Shown: one piece after another, positions 1 through 7,766 of the stretch
How positions within the stretch are numbered: position 1 is the stretch's first letter
Layout: each line of letters opens with the position of its first letter
NCBI GenBank assembly: GCA_964521285.1
Contig: CAZFQS010000001.1
Location: forward strand, 186,001 to 250,000
Direction of reading: 5' to 3'
DNA length: 64,000 nucleotides
DNA from: G020354785 sp964521285
GTDB lineage: Bacteria; Bacteroidota; Bacteroidia; Bacteroidales; UBA10428
The notes under the pieces: model-generated
The model's input: the letters and a program-made list of their open reading frames with translations, nothing else
What the model was told of the DNA's origin: nothing
The model's database searches: none
Made by a program: the position numbers and the translations under genes

Positions 1-1
1 C

Positions 2-637
2 TTAAACGGTACCAATGTAGTGCAGTATACCGAAACAGGAGATACTAGCCAGCATTGGGAAATAACATATATAGGGGACGGGTACTATAAAATATCACCG
101 GTTCTTTCCCCTGATAAAGCCCTTGAAGTTAATGAATGTTCTACATCGGATGGCGCCAATGTGCAAATCGGTAAATATGAGGAAAAAGAATGCCAGCAAT
201 GGTATGTTGCTTTTATGGGCGCTGGAGTATATAGGATAATGGCACGTCATAGCCGCAAAGCCCTTGAAATTATAAATGCCTATACAACTGACGGGGCAAA
301 TGCACAGCAATGGCCATACAATGAGCATCAAACCCAGCGCTGGACAGTAAAAGAACCAACAGTTATAAGTACAATCAGGCCAAATATTCATGAACAGGAA
401 GGATTTTATATATATCCCAACCCGTCAGAAGGAAATTTTGAAATTGAATTATTACATCGTACGGGAAACCAGGAAATTAATCTTGATATTTTTAGTATTG
501 ATGGCAAACTGGTCTATAGCAATACATATAAAAATACAGGCACTATCGCATTTACGAATCTTCTTAACAGCGGAATATACCAGGTAAAGATCACTACCGG
601 AAACAAGGTAATGACCAAAAAACTTATAGTGAAATAG
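2..637 (+). CDS. Secreted ricin-type lectin protein with T9SS tail (5' truncated)
   Basis: The reading frame is open from the left edge (codons start at base 2), so the true start lies outside the window; the GTG at 20 is only an internal codon. What is visible is a ricin-type beta-trefoil (RICIN/CBM13-like) lectin region with at least three Q-x-W-like repeats (QHWEI, QQWYV, QRWTV), each preceded by a TDGANV/SDGANVQ-type turn, residues about 1-110. It is followed by a C-terminal T9SS type A sorting domain of about 78 residues, recognised by the 'YPNPSEGNFEIEL' start, the 'DIFSIDGKLVY' strand and the 'GIYQVKI...KKLIVK' end. Such proteins are exported by Sec, cross the outer membrane through the type IX system and bind carbohydrate. 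A catalytic domain could lie in the missing upstream part, since ricin modules usually accompany glycoside hydrolases. Confidence 0.85.
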   Translation, partial: LNGTNVVQYTETGDTSQHWEITYIGDGYYKISPVLSPDKALEVNECSTSDGANVQIGKYEEKECQQWYVAFMGAGVYRIMARHSRKALEIINAYTTDGANAQQWPYNEHQTQRWTVKEPTVISTIRPNIHEQEGFYIYPNPSEGNFEIELLHRTGNQEINLDIFSIDGKLVYSNTYKNTGTIAFTNLLNSGIYQVKITTGNKVMTKKLIVK

Positions 638-648
638 GGAGGTCTTAA

Positions 649-715
649 TACAATATTTAATACTGCCGGTTTAAATAATCCCTTTTTTAATTTATCTTCG
701 ATATTAAATATTGTA
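649..715. repeat. 14-bp perfect inverted repeat in intergenic region
   Basis: TACAATATTTAATA at 649-662 is repeated in exact reverse complement at 702-715, separated by 39 bases. It lies directly after the lectin gene stop at 637 and before the lipoprotein gene at 816. The arms are entirely A/T apart from a single C/G pair, and no U-run follows, so it is not a clear intrinsic terminator; it may be a weak RNA fold, a binding site, or chance in AT-rich DNA. Confidence 0.35.
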
Positions 716-815
716 AAGCAATATTGTAACAAAATTTCATTTTTTCTGTTAAAATAAGTAGCAGGCAGGCAACTTTCTGAATAAAAGATTGTCTGTATTA
801 TTAAAATTATGATTT

Positions 816-1340
816 ATGAATATCGCTAAAATAAAATATACAGCCTTTATATTGTTAACTATTATATTTATTATTAGTTCCTGTGAAAAAGATACCAGGA
901 ATGAAGAAGAAATAAAAGGTAACGTATATTTTTATTTACTCAAATCATACAAAACCAGAGATAATAGTTCCGAGATAATTATCAGTACTGCACAAATTGC
1001 TAATAAGCCTTTAATTGATTATAAAGAAATCATTTCTTATAATTCAAATTTATCTGTGTATAATATTTCCAAAAAGTCCAGGGAAAAAATTCTAAGTCTT
1101 ATAACACAGGTATCAGGACCGGCATTTGTAGTAACCATTGATAAAAAGATTATTTATGCAGGATATTTCTGGCCTGTTACTTCATCTGCATCATGTGACT
1201 GGACAAATATAGATCCTCTGTTTATTGATTTCTGGGATGGTCTGAAAGTAATGCCGGGTGATAACTGGGATAAAACTAATCCTGGAAATGACAGCAGTCT
1301 GATAGAAATCTTTAAGCGGGATAAAAAACTTATAGACTAA
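816..1340 (+). CDS. Small hypothetical lipoprotein
   Basis: This 174-residue protein begins with a typical bacterial lipoprotein signal: positive N-terminus, hydrophobic stretch and a lipobox ending ISSC at residues 20-23, followed by acidic residues (EKD...NEEE). An acidic run after the cysteine matches the Bacteroidota lipoprotein export signal for the cell surface. The mature part has no domain I recognise; it is lysine/isoleucine rich with a conserved-looking aromatic segment (GYFWPVTSSASCDW). It stands alone, about 180 bases after the lectin gene and 260 bases before the next one, all on the plus strand. Function unknown; the coding call itself is supported by the signal sequence and length. 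Confidence 0.7.
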   Translation: MNIAKIKYTAFILLTIIFIISSCEKDTRNEEEIKGNVYFYLLKSYKTRDNSSEIIISTAQIANKPLIDYKEIISYNSNLSVYNISKKSREKILSLITQVSGPAFVVTIDKKIIYAGYFWPVTSSASCDWTNIDPLFIDFWDGLKVMPGDNWDKTNPGNDSSLIEIFKRDKKLID

Positions 1341-1603
1341 TTACGTCTTCCTGCTATATCAATTAATTATCCTGATATATTTTTCTTCCTGAAATTTTAG
1401 TCTCATTTTCTTTTATTACTAACTGATATTTTTCTTCCTCAGACTTAATTAGCAGCCATTAAAAACAAGCAGCATTTAAAAGTATAATCACGATTAAAGA
1501 AAATATAACATTTCTGCATAGATTATGATAATCCAATTATCAAAACAAATTACTTATATTTACAGTTTTGCAGACTATTATTTATCCATAAAAATCCAGA
1601 ATA

Positions 1604-2800
1604 ATGCATAAGAAAATCTGTTTTATACCGGTCATTTGTTTAATTATTCTCCTCATAGCTTTAAATACCTCTGCACAGAACATTACCCCTCAACAAAACG
1701 GTGATCTTTATTCTTTTCAGATTGCAGATATGTATTTCGAAGTCGATCAAAGTTTCGGGGGCAGGATATCTTCCTTAAAACTGGGAGATAATGAAGTTAT
1801 GTTTGTTGACAGGGACTATGCCGATCCTATTCTGTGGGGGTCAACTTTATGGCCGGCACCTCAAAGTGTCTGGGGATGGCCACCATCCACTACACTTGAT
1901 AGTGATCCTTATTCCGGAGGGATCTCAGGTAATTATGTTATTCTGACAAGTGAGGTTGATCAGAATTCAAATCTGAGGTTTAAGAAAACATTTTTTGCCA
2001 GTGAACAGGACACTTCTGTTACTATTATATATACCCTCATAAATGAAGGACTGGATACAGAAAATGATGCTGCATGGGAAGTAACGCGTGTTCCTTCAGG
2101 AGGAATATCTTTTTTCCCAGCAGGTGAAGGTTCAGTTACCGGGAATTTTGCCGGTTATGTTGAAACACTAAACAATGTATCCTGGTACGATTATGAAAGT
2201 TCTGACCCCGGGAGCAGAAAATTTTTCAGTGACGGTAGTAATGGATGGTTTGCACATGTTAATGATGATTCAATTTTATTTATAAAACAATTCAAAGATG
2301 TGCATCATGACAGCGTTGCGCCTGGTGAAAATGAAATTGAACTCTGGTTAAATGGAGATCATGCATATATTGAGCTTGAAAACCAGAGTAAATACTATTC
2401 AATTGCCCCCGAAGATTCTATTCTATATGAAGTAAAATGGTACCTTCGACAAATACCGGGAGACATGGATATTTCCACAGGCAGTATTGAACTTGTAAAT
2501 TATATAACAAATGTTACAGGAGCAGAGCCTGTTATATCTACTGGTCAACCCGCTTATAAAAGCCTGAGCCGTAATATTTATACTATCTCTGATTCTCATA
2601 CCGGATATACGGCTTTTAAAAACTTACCTGCCGGTACATTTATAGTAGAAATGTTTGATATTACAGGAAAATTATTAAGAGCAAAAAAAATTACTCCAGG
2701 AAATAATTATTTGTTTGTAGGTGACCTTCAACCCGGCATACATATCTATGTAATATATAACGAATTAATCACAACCTCGGGCAAACTGGTCATTGAATAA
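1604..2800 (+). CDS. Secreted DUF4380-type protein with degenerate T9SS-like tail
   Basis: The 398-residue product has a Sec signal peptide (residues 1-24, ending TSAQ). The body (about 35-295) resembles the DUF4380 family: 'GGRISSLKLGDNEVM' near the start and the family-like 'WPAPQSVWGWPPSTTLD' segment around residues 85-101. DUF4380 proteins have a galactose-mutarotase-like beta-sandwich appearance but no proven activity. The last 75 residues look like a T9SS type A sorting domain that has lost its YPNP opening (ENIYTISDSH-like start, 'VEMFDITGKLLRAKKI', 'GIHIYVIY...GKLVIE'). It is the first gene of a plus-strand pair with the DUF3078 gene 68 bases downstream. Likely a secreted carbohydrate-associated protein; exact role unknown. 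Confidence 0.75.
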   Translation: MHKKICFIPVICLIILLIALNTSAQNITPQQNGDLYSFQIADMYFEVDQSFGGRISSLKLGDNEVMFVDRDYADPILWGSTLWPAPQSVWGWPPSTTLDSDPYSGGISGNYVILTSEVDQNSNLRFKKTFFASEQDTSVTIIYTLINEGLDTENDAAWEVTRVPSGGISFFPAGEGSVTGNFAGYVETLNNVSWYDYESSDPGSRKFFSDGSNGWFAHVNDDSILFIKQFKDVHHDSVAPGENEIELWLNGDHAYIELENQSKYYSIAPEDSILYEVKWYLRQIPGDMDISTGSIELVNYITNVTGAEPVISTGQPAYKSLSRNIYTISDSHTGYTAFKNLPAGTFIVEMFDITGKLLRAKKITPGNNYLFVGDLQPGIHIYVIYNELITTSGKLVIE

Positions 2801-2868
2801 TATTAAATTTATTAAAGATGCCTCTGAATGGCTTCAGAAATATTTGGTTATTAATAAAATTAAAAATC

Positions 2869-3831
2869 ATGAAAAACATAATTTTACTAATAGCGCTGGG
2901 AAGTTTAATTATTAATTCTGCATTTACCCAGATAATTGAAGGAGAAGAGCAACTGGGAACACAAACGGCTGACAGTTTAGAGGGTTGGAAAAGAGGAGGA
3001 ATAATTACATTAAACATTTCCCAGACATCCCTGACAAATTGGGCAGCAGGTGGACAAAATGCTTTTTCGGCAAACGGACTTATTAGTCTCTTTGCCAATT
3101 ATAAAAAAGGTAAAAGTTTGTGGAGCAATTCCCTCGATATTGGCTATGGTACTCTTAAACAAGGGAAAGATAAGGACTTTATAAAAACAGATGATAAAAT
3201 CGACCTGCTGTCAAAGTACGGAATAAAGGCTGCTGAACACTGGTATTACGCAGCACTGTTTAATTTTAAAACTCAAATGACAGCAGGTTATAATTACCCT
3301 AATGATTCGGTAAAGATATCCGCTCTTTTTGCTCCAGCTTATATACTTGGGTCGTTAGGTATGGATTATAAACCCATTGATGATTTTAGTGCATATATCT
3401 CTCCTGTTACATCAAAAATTACAATTGTAAGTGACCAGGATCTGGCAAACCAGGGGGCTTTTGGTGTTGCCCCTGCTGAATATGATGACCTTAATGTACT
3501 TATAAGTGAGGGGGAGAGAGTCCGCTTTGAGTTAGGAGGGTACCTAAGGCTGGAATATAGAAAAGAACTGATGGAAAACATTACCGTATTAACAAAGCTT
3601 GATTTATTCAGTAATTACCTGGATAATCCCCAAAATATTGATGTTGGCTGGGAAACCCTTATTACAATGAAAGTAAACAAATATATCTCAGCAACTTTAA
3701 CTACACATCTTATTTATGACGACGACATTGACATAAGTGTTGATACAAATGATGATGGAATAGCTGACGAAATAGGCCCCAGAACGCAATTCAAAGAAGT
3801 GCTGGGCATTGGCTTTTCTTATAACTTCTAA
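2869..3831 (+). CDS. DUF3078 outer-membrane protein
   Basis: The frame is open from 2818, but the ATG at 2869 gives a proper signal peptide (MKNIILLIALGSLIINSAFT) and a 320-residue protein, so I use that start. The sequence fits the Bacteroidota DUF3078 family: an N-terminal 'GGIITLNISQTSLTNWAAGG' motif, alternating beta strands throughout, and a C-terminal aromatic strand ending GIGFSYNF, typical of outer-membrane beta-barrels. A segment rich in aspartate (DDDIDISVDTNDDG, about residues 285-300) forms a short calcium-binding-like loop. DUF3078 proteins are predicted outer-membrane barrels of unknown function. It lies 68 bases after the DUF4380 gene and may be co-transcribed with it. Confidence 0.8.
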   Translation: MKNIILLIALGSLIINSAFTQIIEGEEQLGTQTADSLEGWKRGGIITLNISQTSLTNWAAGGQNAFSANGLISLFANYKKGKSLWSNSLDIGYGTLKQGKDKDFIKTDDKIDLLSKYGIKAAEHWYYAALFNFKTQMTAGYNYPNDSVKISALFAPAYILGSLGMDYKPIDDFSAYISPVTSKITIVSDQDLANQGAFGVAPAEYDDLNVLISEGERVRFELGGYLRLEYRKELMENITVLTKLDLFSNYLDNPQNIDVGWETLITMKVNKYISATLTTHLIYDDDIDISVDTNDDGIADEIGPRTQFKEVLGIGFSYNF

Positions 3832-4051
3832 TTCAAGCACTTAAAAAAAACAAATTGCTTTAATACCGCTTACTAAAAAATTCATATAAAAATCGTACTG
3901 ATTCGTAACTTTTTTTTGATCTCAGGCATTGTTTATTTATAAATTAGTTACCGGCAAGTTCTAAATATGATAAACATAGAGGCTCAATATCTTCCACTTA
4001 ATATGAATCGTTAATGTATAAATTTTTAAATATTAATTAAAACAAATTAAA

Positions 4052-4441
4052 ATGCCTACTTATAATGCTGTAAACGATACCAGAAAGATCCTGTTAAACG
4101 GATCAGGTATCTTAAAAAACGAATCTATCGAGAATATCTCTTATTTTAGCGCTTTTGAGGGAATCTCTGAAGTTAAACTAATGGATAAAAGAGCCTATAC
4201 TTTAGGAATGACAATGGCGGAGCTTGAAGCCAGTTTACCTGAATTGTTTTTCTTTCGTTGCAGCCGTTCACACATTATTAACCTGCTTAAGGTATATAAA
4301 ATCACATTTAATCATGAATGTAATATAATAATGGAATGCGGTGCAATAATAAGACTATCAAGAAGAAGAAAGGTAGGATTTACATTAGCAATGAATAAAC
4401 TATTGAAAAGTCATGTTCAGAACGCTTATAATTTTAATTAA
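4052..4441 (+). CDS. Stand-alone LytTR DNA-binding regulator
   Basis: The 129-residue protein is essentially one LytTR DNA-binding domain (about residues 25-125): 'ENISYFSAFEGISEVKLMDKRAYTLGMTMAELEASLP' is the first half, and 'FFRCSRSHIINLLKVYKI', matching the F.R.HRS.IVN..KI signature, is the second. There is no receiver domain before it, unlike AgrA/LytR-type response regulators, and no histidine kinase nearby. The position usually carrying HRS reads CSRSH. It is preceded by 220 bases without a gene and followed by HU. It probably acts as a single-domain transcription factor binding direct repeats; its signal and targets cannot be read from the sequence. Confidence 0.8.
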   Translation: MPTYNAVNDTRKILLNGSGILKNESIENISYFSAFEGISEVKLMDKRAYTLGMTMAELEASLPELFFFRCSRSHIINLLKVYKITFNHECNIIMECGAIIRLSRRRKVGFTLAMNKLLKSHVQNAYNFN

Positions 4442-4628
4442 TATATTTTATACAACACATTAATTTATTATTATAATATCAAATTATTCTTAAAAAAGTA
4501 TTGCTTATGACCAGATTTCCCACAATAGTTGATAAATTCTGGCATATGGTTAATTAATTAAAACGTTTTTTTCTTTTATTTTTTGGCTTAATTACTTATC
4601 TTGTCAATTATTAATTAAACTAATAACT

Positions 4629-4892
4629 ATGAATAAAGGTCAATTAATTGATGCTATTGCTAAAGGAAGCGGTCTAACCAAAGCTGCTAGCGAAAAAGCA
4701 TTAAATGCTGCCTTAAAAGCAATAACTGGTGCCCTCAAAAAAGGTCAGAGAGTAGGATTAGTTGGTTTCGGTTCTTGGAAAGTAGTTCAGAGAGCTGCAC
4801 GTAAAGGTAAGAACCCACAGACAGGAGCTGTCATTAATATTCCTGCCAAGAAGGTAGTAAAATTCAAAGCTGGTGCTGATATGAGTTTATAG
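4629..4892 (+). CDS. HU family DNA-binding protein
   Basis: This 87-residue protein is a full-length HU/IHF-family nucleoid protein. It starts MNKGQLIDAIAKGSGLTKA (helix-turn-helix dimerisation part), continues with the GFGSWKV motif (about residues 45-51), the DNA-binding beta-arm 'ARKGKNPQTG' and the terminal 'KVVKFKAGADM'. These features match the HU signature (GFG.F.....AR.GRNP.TG). It binds and bends DNA as a dimer with little sequence preference. A clear intrinsic terminator follows 29 bases after the stop. Whether it is HU or an IHF-like paralogue cannot be decided from the sequence, but the short C-terminus favours HU. Confidence 0.95.
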   Translation: MNKGQLIDAIAKGSGLTKAASEKALNAALKAITGALKKGQRVGLVGFGSWKVVQRAARKGKNPQTGAVINIPAKKVVKFKAGADMSL

Positions 4893-4920
4893 TTTATGTG
4901 ATGAATCAGATATGCTGAGA

Positions 4921-4950
4921 AAAGGCTGTCTCAAAAGGGCAGCCTTTTTT
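4921..4950 (+). terminator. Intrinsic terminator after HU gene
   Basis: An 8-bp perfect stem, AAAGGCTG (4921-4928) pairing with CAGCCTTT (4940-4947), encloses an 11-base loop and runs directly into TTTTTT. It sits 29 bases after the HU stop and just before the end of the convergent GNAT gene, so it ends the HU transcript. Confidence 0.85.
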
Positions 4951-4958
4951 GTTAGGTA

Positions 4959-5486
4959 TTAAATATTATCGTTTTTCAAAGGTAAGTCAACCCTTAAAAG
5001 TGAACCCTCTTCTCTCTGGATATTTATATTATGATGCTTTACTATCTTTAACATGGCATAATTTTCACTCAATATATAACCTGTTAAATTGCTTATATTA
5101 TTTCTCTTTGCGTGTTCGATTAACAGGTTAAATAAAATTGTACCAAGTCCCTGGTTTTGAAATGAGTCCGCGACAGTTATTGCATACTCTGCCGAACCGG
5201 GATTATCGATTAGTCTAATGTATCTGGCCACTCCTATGGCACGTTTTGATGGTTTTTCAATAGCAAAAGCAATCATCGCCACATGATTTTTATTATCAAT
5301 ATCTGTTAAATACTTTAAATATTTATCTGAAAGACTCCTGGGCGGTGAAATAAATCTAAAATATTGTGATTTATAAGACAGCTCTTTATATCCTTTCTCT
5401 ATATATTCCTTGTCTGATTGTTTCAGGAAACGTACAAAGACTATTGTTCCGTTTTTCAATGTTGTCTTATGTATATATTTATTCAT
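4959..5486 (-). CDS. GNAT family N-acetyltransferase
   Basis: The 175-residue product carries the GNAT fold signature: beta strand 'SAEYAITVADSFQNQGLGT' with the acetyl-CoA pyrophosphate-binding loop Q-N-Q-G-L-G-T at residues 110-116 (consensus Q/R-x-x-G-x-G/A), followed by the long helix 'LFNLLIEHAKRNNISNLTGYI'. GNAT enzymes transfer an acetyl group from acetyl-CoA to an amine; the acceptor cannot be inferred. The domain covers almost the whole protein. It is convergent with HU and divergent from rtcB, so it is probably monocistronic. Its N-terminal half resembles the acetyltransferase domain found at the end of acyl-CoA synthetase-like protein acetylases, but here it stands alone. Confidence 0.85.
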   Translation of the reverse strand: MNKYIHKTTLKNGTIVFVRFLKQSDKEYIEKGYKELSYKSQYFRFISPPRSLSDKYLKYLTDIDNKNHVAMIAFAIEKPSKRAIGVARYIRLIDNPGSAEYAITVADSFQNQGLGTILFNLLIEHAKRNNISNLTGYILSENYAMLKIVKHHNINIQREEGSLLRVDLPLKNDNI

Positions 5487-5604
5487 AAACAGCTGATATT
5501 GTTGATATGATTTATTATAATGAATGTATTATGTCTATTCCTTTAATATTAAGTGCCAAATTAATATTAAAGTTCATAATTTTGCTTATATATCATCATT
5601 AAGA

Positions 5605-7020
5605 ATGAAGAAACTTAAACTTAGGGGACGTGAACTTGAGAAAATAGGTTTTCCTCAGGGAGAATTGATTAGTCTGACAATTAATCTGGTTCATAAGCAT
5701 TTCAGAAGGAGTAATAAAGCTGAAGCCTTAGTACTGCTTAAAGAGCTTATCCAATATCCCGCTAAATATAAAAATGATCCGAAATTCGGACAAATAAGCA
5801 ATATGCTGCTATCCGGAAATAAAATTAAACCTATACAGAAACCAGAGCAAATCAAACTTGAGCAAATTTCGAAAGAATATGTAATTTATGGTCAGTCACA
5901 AATTGAACAGGAAGCTCTTAACCAGATGGACACAGCCATGCGACTTCCAATAACAGTCAGGGGAGCCCTGATGGCCGATGCCCATAGCGGTTACGGATTA
6001 CCAATTGGAGGAGTTCTGGCCACAAGCAATGCCATTATTCCTTACGGCGTTGGAATGGATATTGGCTGCAGAATGTGCCTGTCAGTTTACAATTTACCCC
6101 CTTCTTTTTTAGATAAAAACAGAAATCTATTAAAGTCAATCTTAAAAGAAAATGTAAAATTTGGAACTGATGAATTTCCGGGAAGAAAAGAACATGAAGT
6201 ACTTGAAAGAAAAGAATTTAAAGAAATAAAAGTATTAAAACAACTGAAAGATAAAGCTTATAGCCAGCTTGGTACATCGGGAAGCGGTAACCACTTCGTT
6301 GAATTTGGTATTGCTGACATACCTTTAGAAAAGAATGAATTTAATATTGCGGGAGGTAAATATCTTGCAGTACTTTCTCACTCAGGATCAAGAAATTTTG
6401 GCGCAAGCATTGCCAGGCATTACACCAGCTTAGCAAAGGGAAAATGCAACCTCCCGAAAGGAGCTCAAAACCTTGCCTGGCTTAATCTTAATGAAGAAGA
6501 AGGAATTGAATACTGGCTCGCAATGAATCTTGCAGGTGATTATGCTGCTGCCAATCACCAGATAATACATCAAAGAATCTCAAGAGCCCTGAGTGAAAAA
6601 CCAGTAATACGCGTTGAAAATCACCATAATTTTGCATGGAAAGAAAAACTTGAGGATGGAACCGATGTAATTGTCCACCGCAAAGGTGCTACTCCTGCAA
6701 CAAAAGGAATACTGGGCGTGATCCCCGGTTCTATGATCTCACCTGGATTCATTATTAAAGGTAAAGGCAACTGGCCATCAATAAATTCCGCATCACATGG
6801 AGCAGGAAGATTATTATCACGCTCCAAGGCAAAAGAACGTTTCTCAAAAAAGATCCTGTCCGAAGCCCTGAATAAAGCCGGCGTTGAATTAATGGGCGGG
6901 GGTATGGATGAAGCACCGGGCGCCTATAAAGACATCCACAAAGTAATGGAATATCAGAAAGAACTTGTTGACATTATCGGAATTTTTTATCCTAAAATTG
7001 TAAGGATGAGCAGTGACTGA
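5605..7020 (+). CDS. rtcB: RtcB-family RNA ligase homologue (divergent)
   Basis: The ATG at 5605 gives 471 residues starting MKKLKLRGRELEKIG; the upstream open frame to 5524 lacks family similarity. RtcB seals 2',3'-cyclic phosphate (or 3'-phosphate) and 5'-OH RNA ends using GTP and Mn2+. Visible family motifs in order are DAHSGYGLPIGGV, GVGMDIGCRM (metal-binding Asp and Cys), GTSGSGNHFVEFG, SHSGSRNFG, VENHHNFAW, VHRKGATPA (the motif that holds the guanylated histidine) and SHGAGRLLSRSKA, ending with DEAPGAYKDI. Differences from the E. coli type are DIGCRM instead of DIGCGM and a shortened segment after HRKGAT. No archease or RtcA gene is beside it. It is divergent from the GNAT gene with about 118 bases between the starts. 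Ligase activity is likely but the substrate is unknown. Confidence 0.88.
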   Translation: MKKLKLRGRELEKIGFPQGELISLTINLVHKHFRRSNKAEALVLLKELIQYPAKYKNDPKFGQISNMLLSGNKIKPIQKPEQIKLEQISKEYVIYGQSQIEQEALNQMDTAMRLPITVRGALMADAHSGYGLPIGGVLATSNAIIPYGVGMDIGCRMCLSVYNLPPSFLDKNRNLLKSILKENVKFGTDEFPGRKEHEVLERKEFKEIKVLKQLKDKAYSQLGTSGSGNHFVEFGIADIPLEKNEFNIAGGKYLAVLSHSGSRNFGASIARHYTSLAKGKCNLPKGAQNLAWLNLNEEEGIEYWLAMNLAGDYAAANHQIIHQRISRALSEKPVIRVENHHNFAWKEKLEDGTDVIVHRKGATPATKGILGVIPGSMISPGFIIKGKGNWPSINSASHGAGRLLSRSKAKERFSKKILSEALNKAGVELMGGGMDEAPGAYKDIHKVMEYQKELVDIIGIFYPKIVRMSSD

Positions 7021-7178
7021 CCTAATCCTCTGATTAATAATATTATATCTCAAGTTCGGAAAAAATCTTCTAATTTAATTTGTTAAAAATTTGCATTTAT
7101 CATACTAATATATTAATTTTATACGATATTTGTTTATTTATACTTTATTCGTATATTTTTTTATGCACTGTATATACA

Positions 7179-7754
7179 ATGGATAATCCTAAAAAACAGC
7201 AAATAGTGAGTACTGCCAGGGATCTTTTCTGGAAATTCGGATTCAGGCGTGTTTCAATAGAGGAGATTTGCAGAGAAGCCAATGTCAGTAAGATGACCTT
7301 CTACAAACATTTTAAAAATAAAGATGAACTTGTAAAGTATATTATTGATCTTATTACAGGAATTGCTATGAAAAAGTACAGGGAGATAATGGACAGTAAT
7401 ATGCCATTCATTCAAAAGGTTGAGAAGAGTATTCAATTAAAAATGGAGTCAAGTGATGAAATGAGCCAGGAATTTTTTGACGATTTTCATAAAAATGCCA
7501 GTCCGGAACTCCGCGAACATTTTAATAAACTTGTCCGCGCAAACTTACAGGCTATACAGAATGATTATATAAAGGCCCAGAAAAAGGGAGATGTAAGACC
7601 TGATATTAATCCGCAGTTTATTTTATATTATCTGGATAAAATATTAGAGATGGCCAAAGATGAAAATCTTATGAAAATGTATAAATCTCCGCCAGATTTG
7701 ATTAATGAATTAACAAGATTTTTCTTTTATGGGATTTTACCCCGGAAAACATAG
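7179..7754 (+). CDS. TetR/AcrR family transcriptional regulator
   Basis: I place the start at the ATG at 7179 (191 residues); the frame is open from 7080 but that extension is only hydrophobic AT-rich translation starting at TTG. Residues 5-52 form a TetR-type helix-turn-helix ('QIVSTARDLFWKFGFRRVSI', then 'EEICREANVSKMTFYKHFKN'). The remaining 135 residues are an all-helical ligand/dimerisation domain without a recognisable class. It is the first gene of a plus-strand run, with only 12 bases to the outer-membrane gene that follows, then an ABC ATPase, two permeases and a LolA-like protein. It therefore probably represses this envelope operon and itself, responding to a lipid-like or toxic ligand (inference from family and context). 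Confidence 0.9.
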   Translation: MDNPKKQQIVSTARDLFWKFGFRRVSIEEICREANVSKMTFYKHFKNKDELVKYIIDLITGIAMKKYREIMDSNMPFIQKVEKSIQLKMESSDEMSQEFFDDFHKNASPELREHFNKLVRANLQAIQNDYIKAQKKGDVRPDINPQFILYYLDKILEMAKDENLMKMYKSPPDLINELTRFFFYGILPRKT

Positions 7755-7766
7755 CACCCCGAGTCA

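Noticed and set aside
5524..5604. N-terminal extension of RtcB
   Set aside because: The extra 27 residues are not similar to the RtcB family; the ATG at 5605 starts the conserved region.
7080..7178. N-terminal extension of the TetR gene from a TTG
   Set aside because: It encodes a hydrophobic non-family stretch in an AT-rich promoter-like region; the ATG at 7179 precedes the DNA-binding domain correctly.
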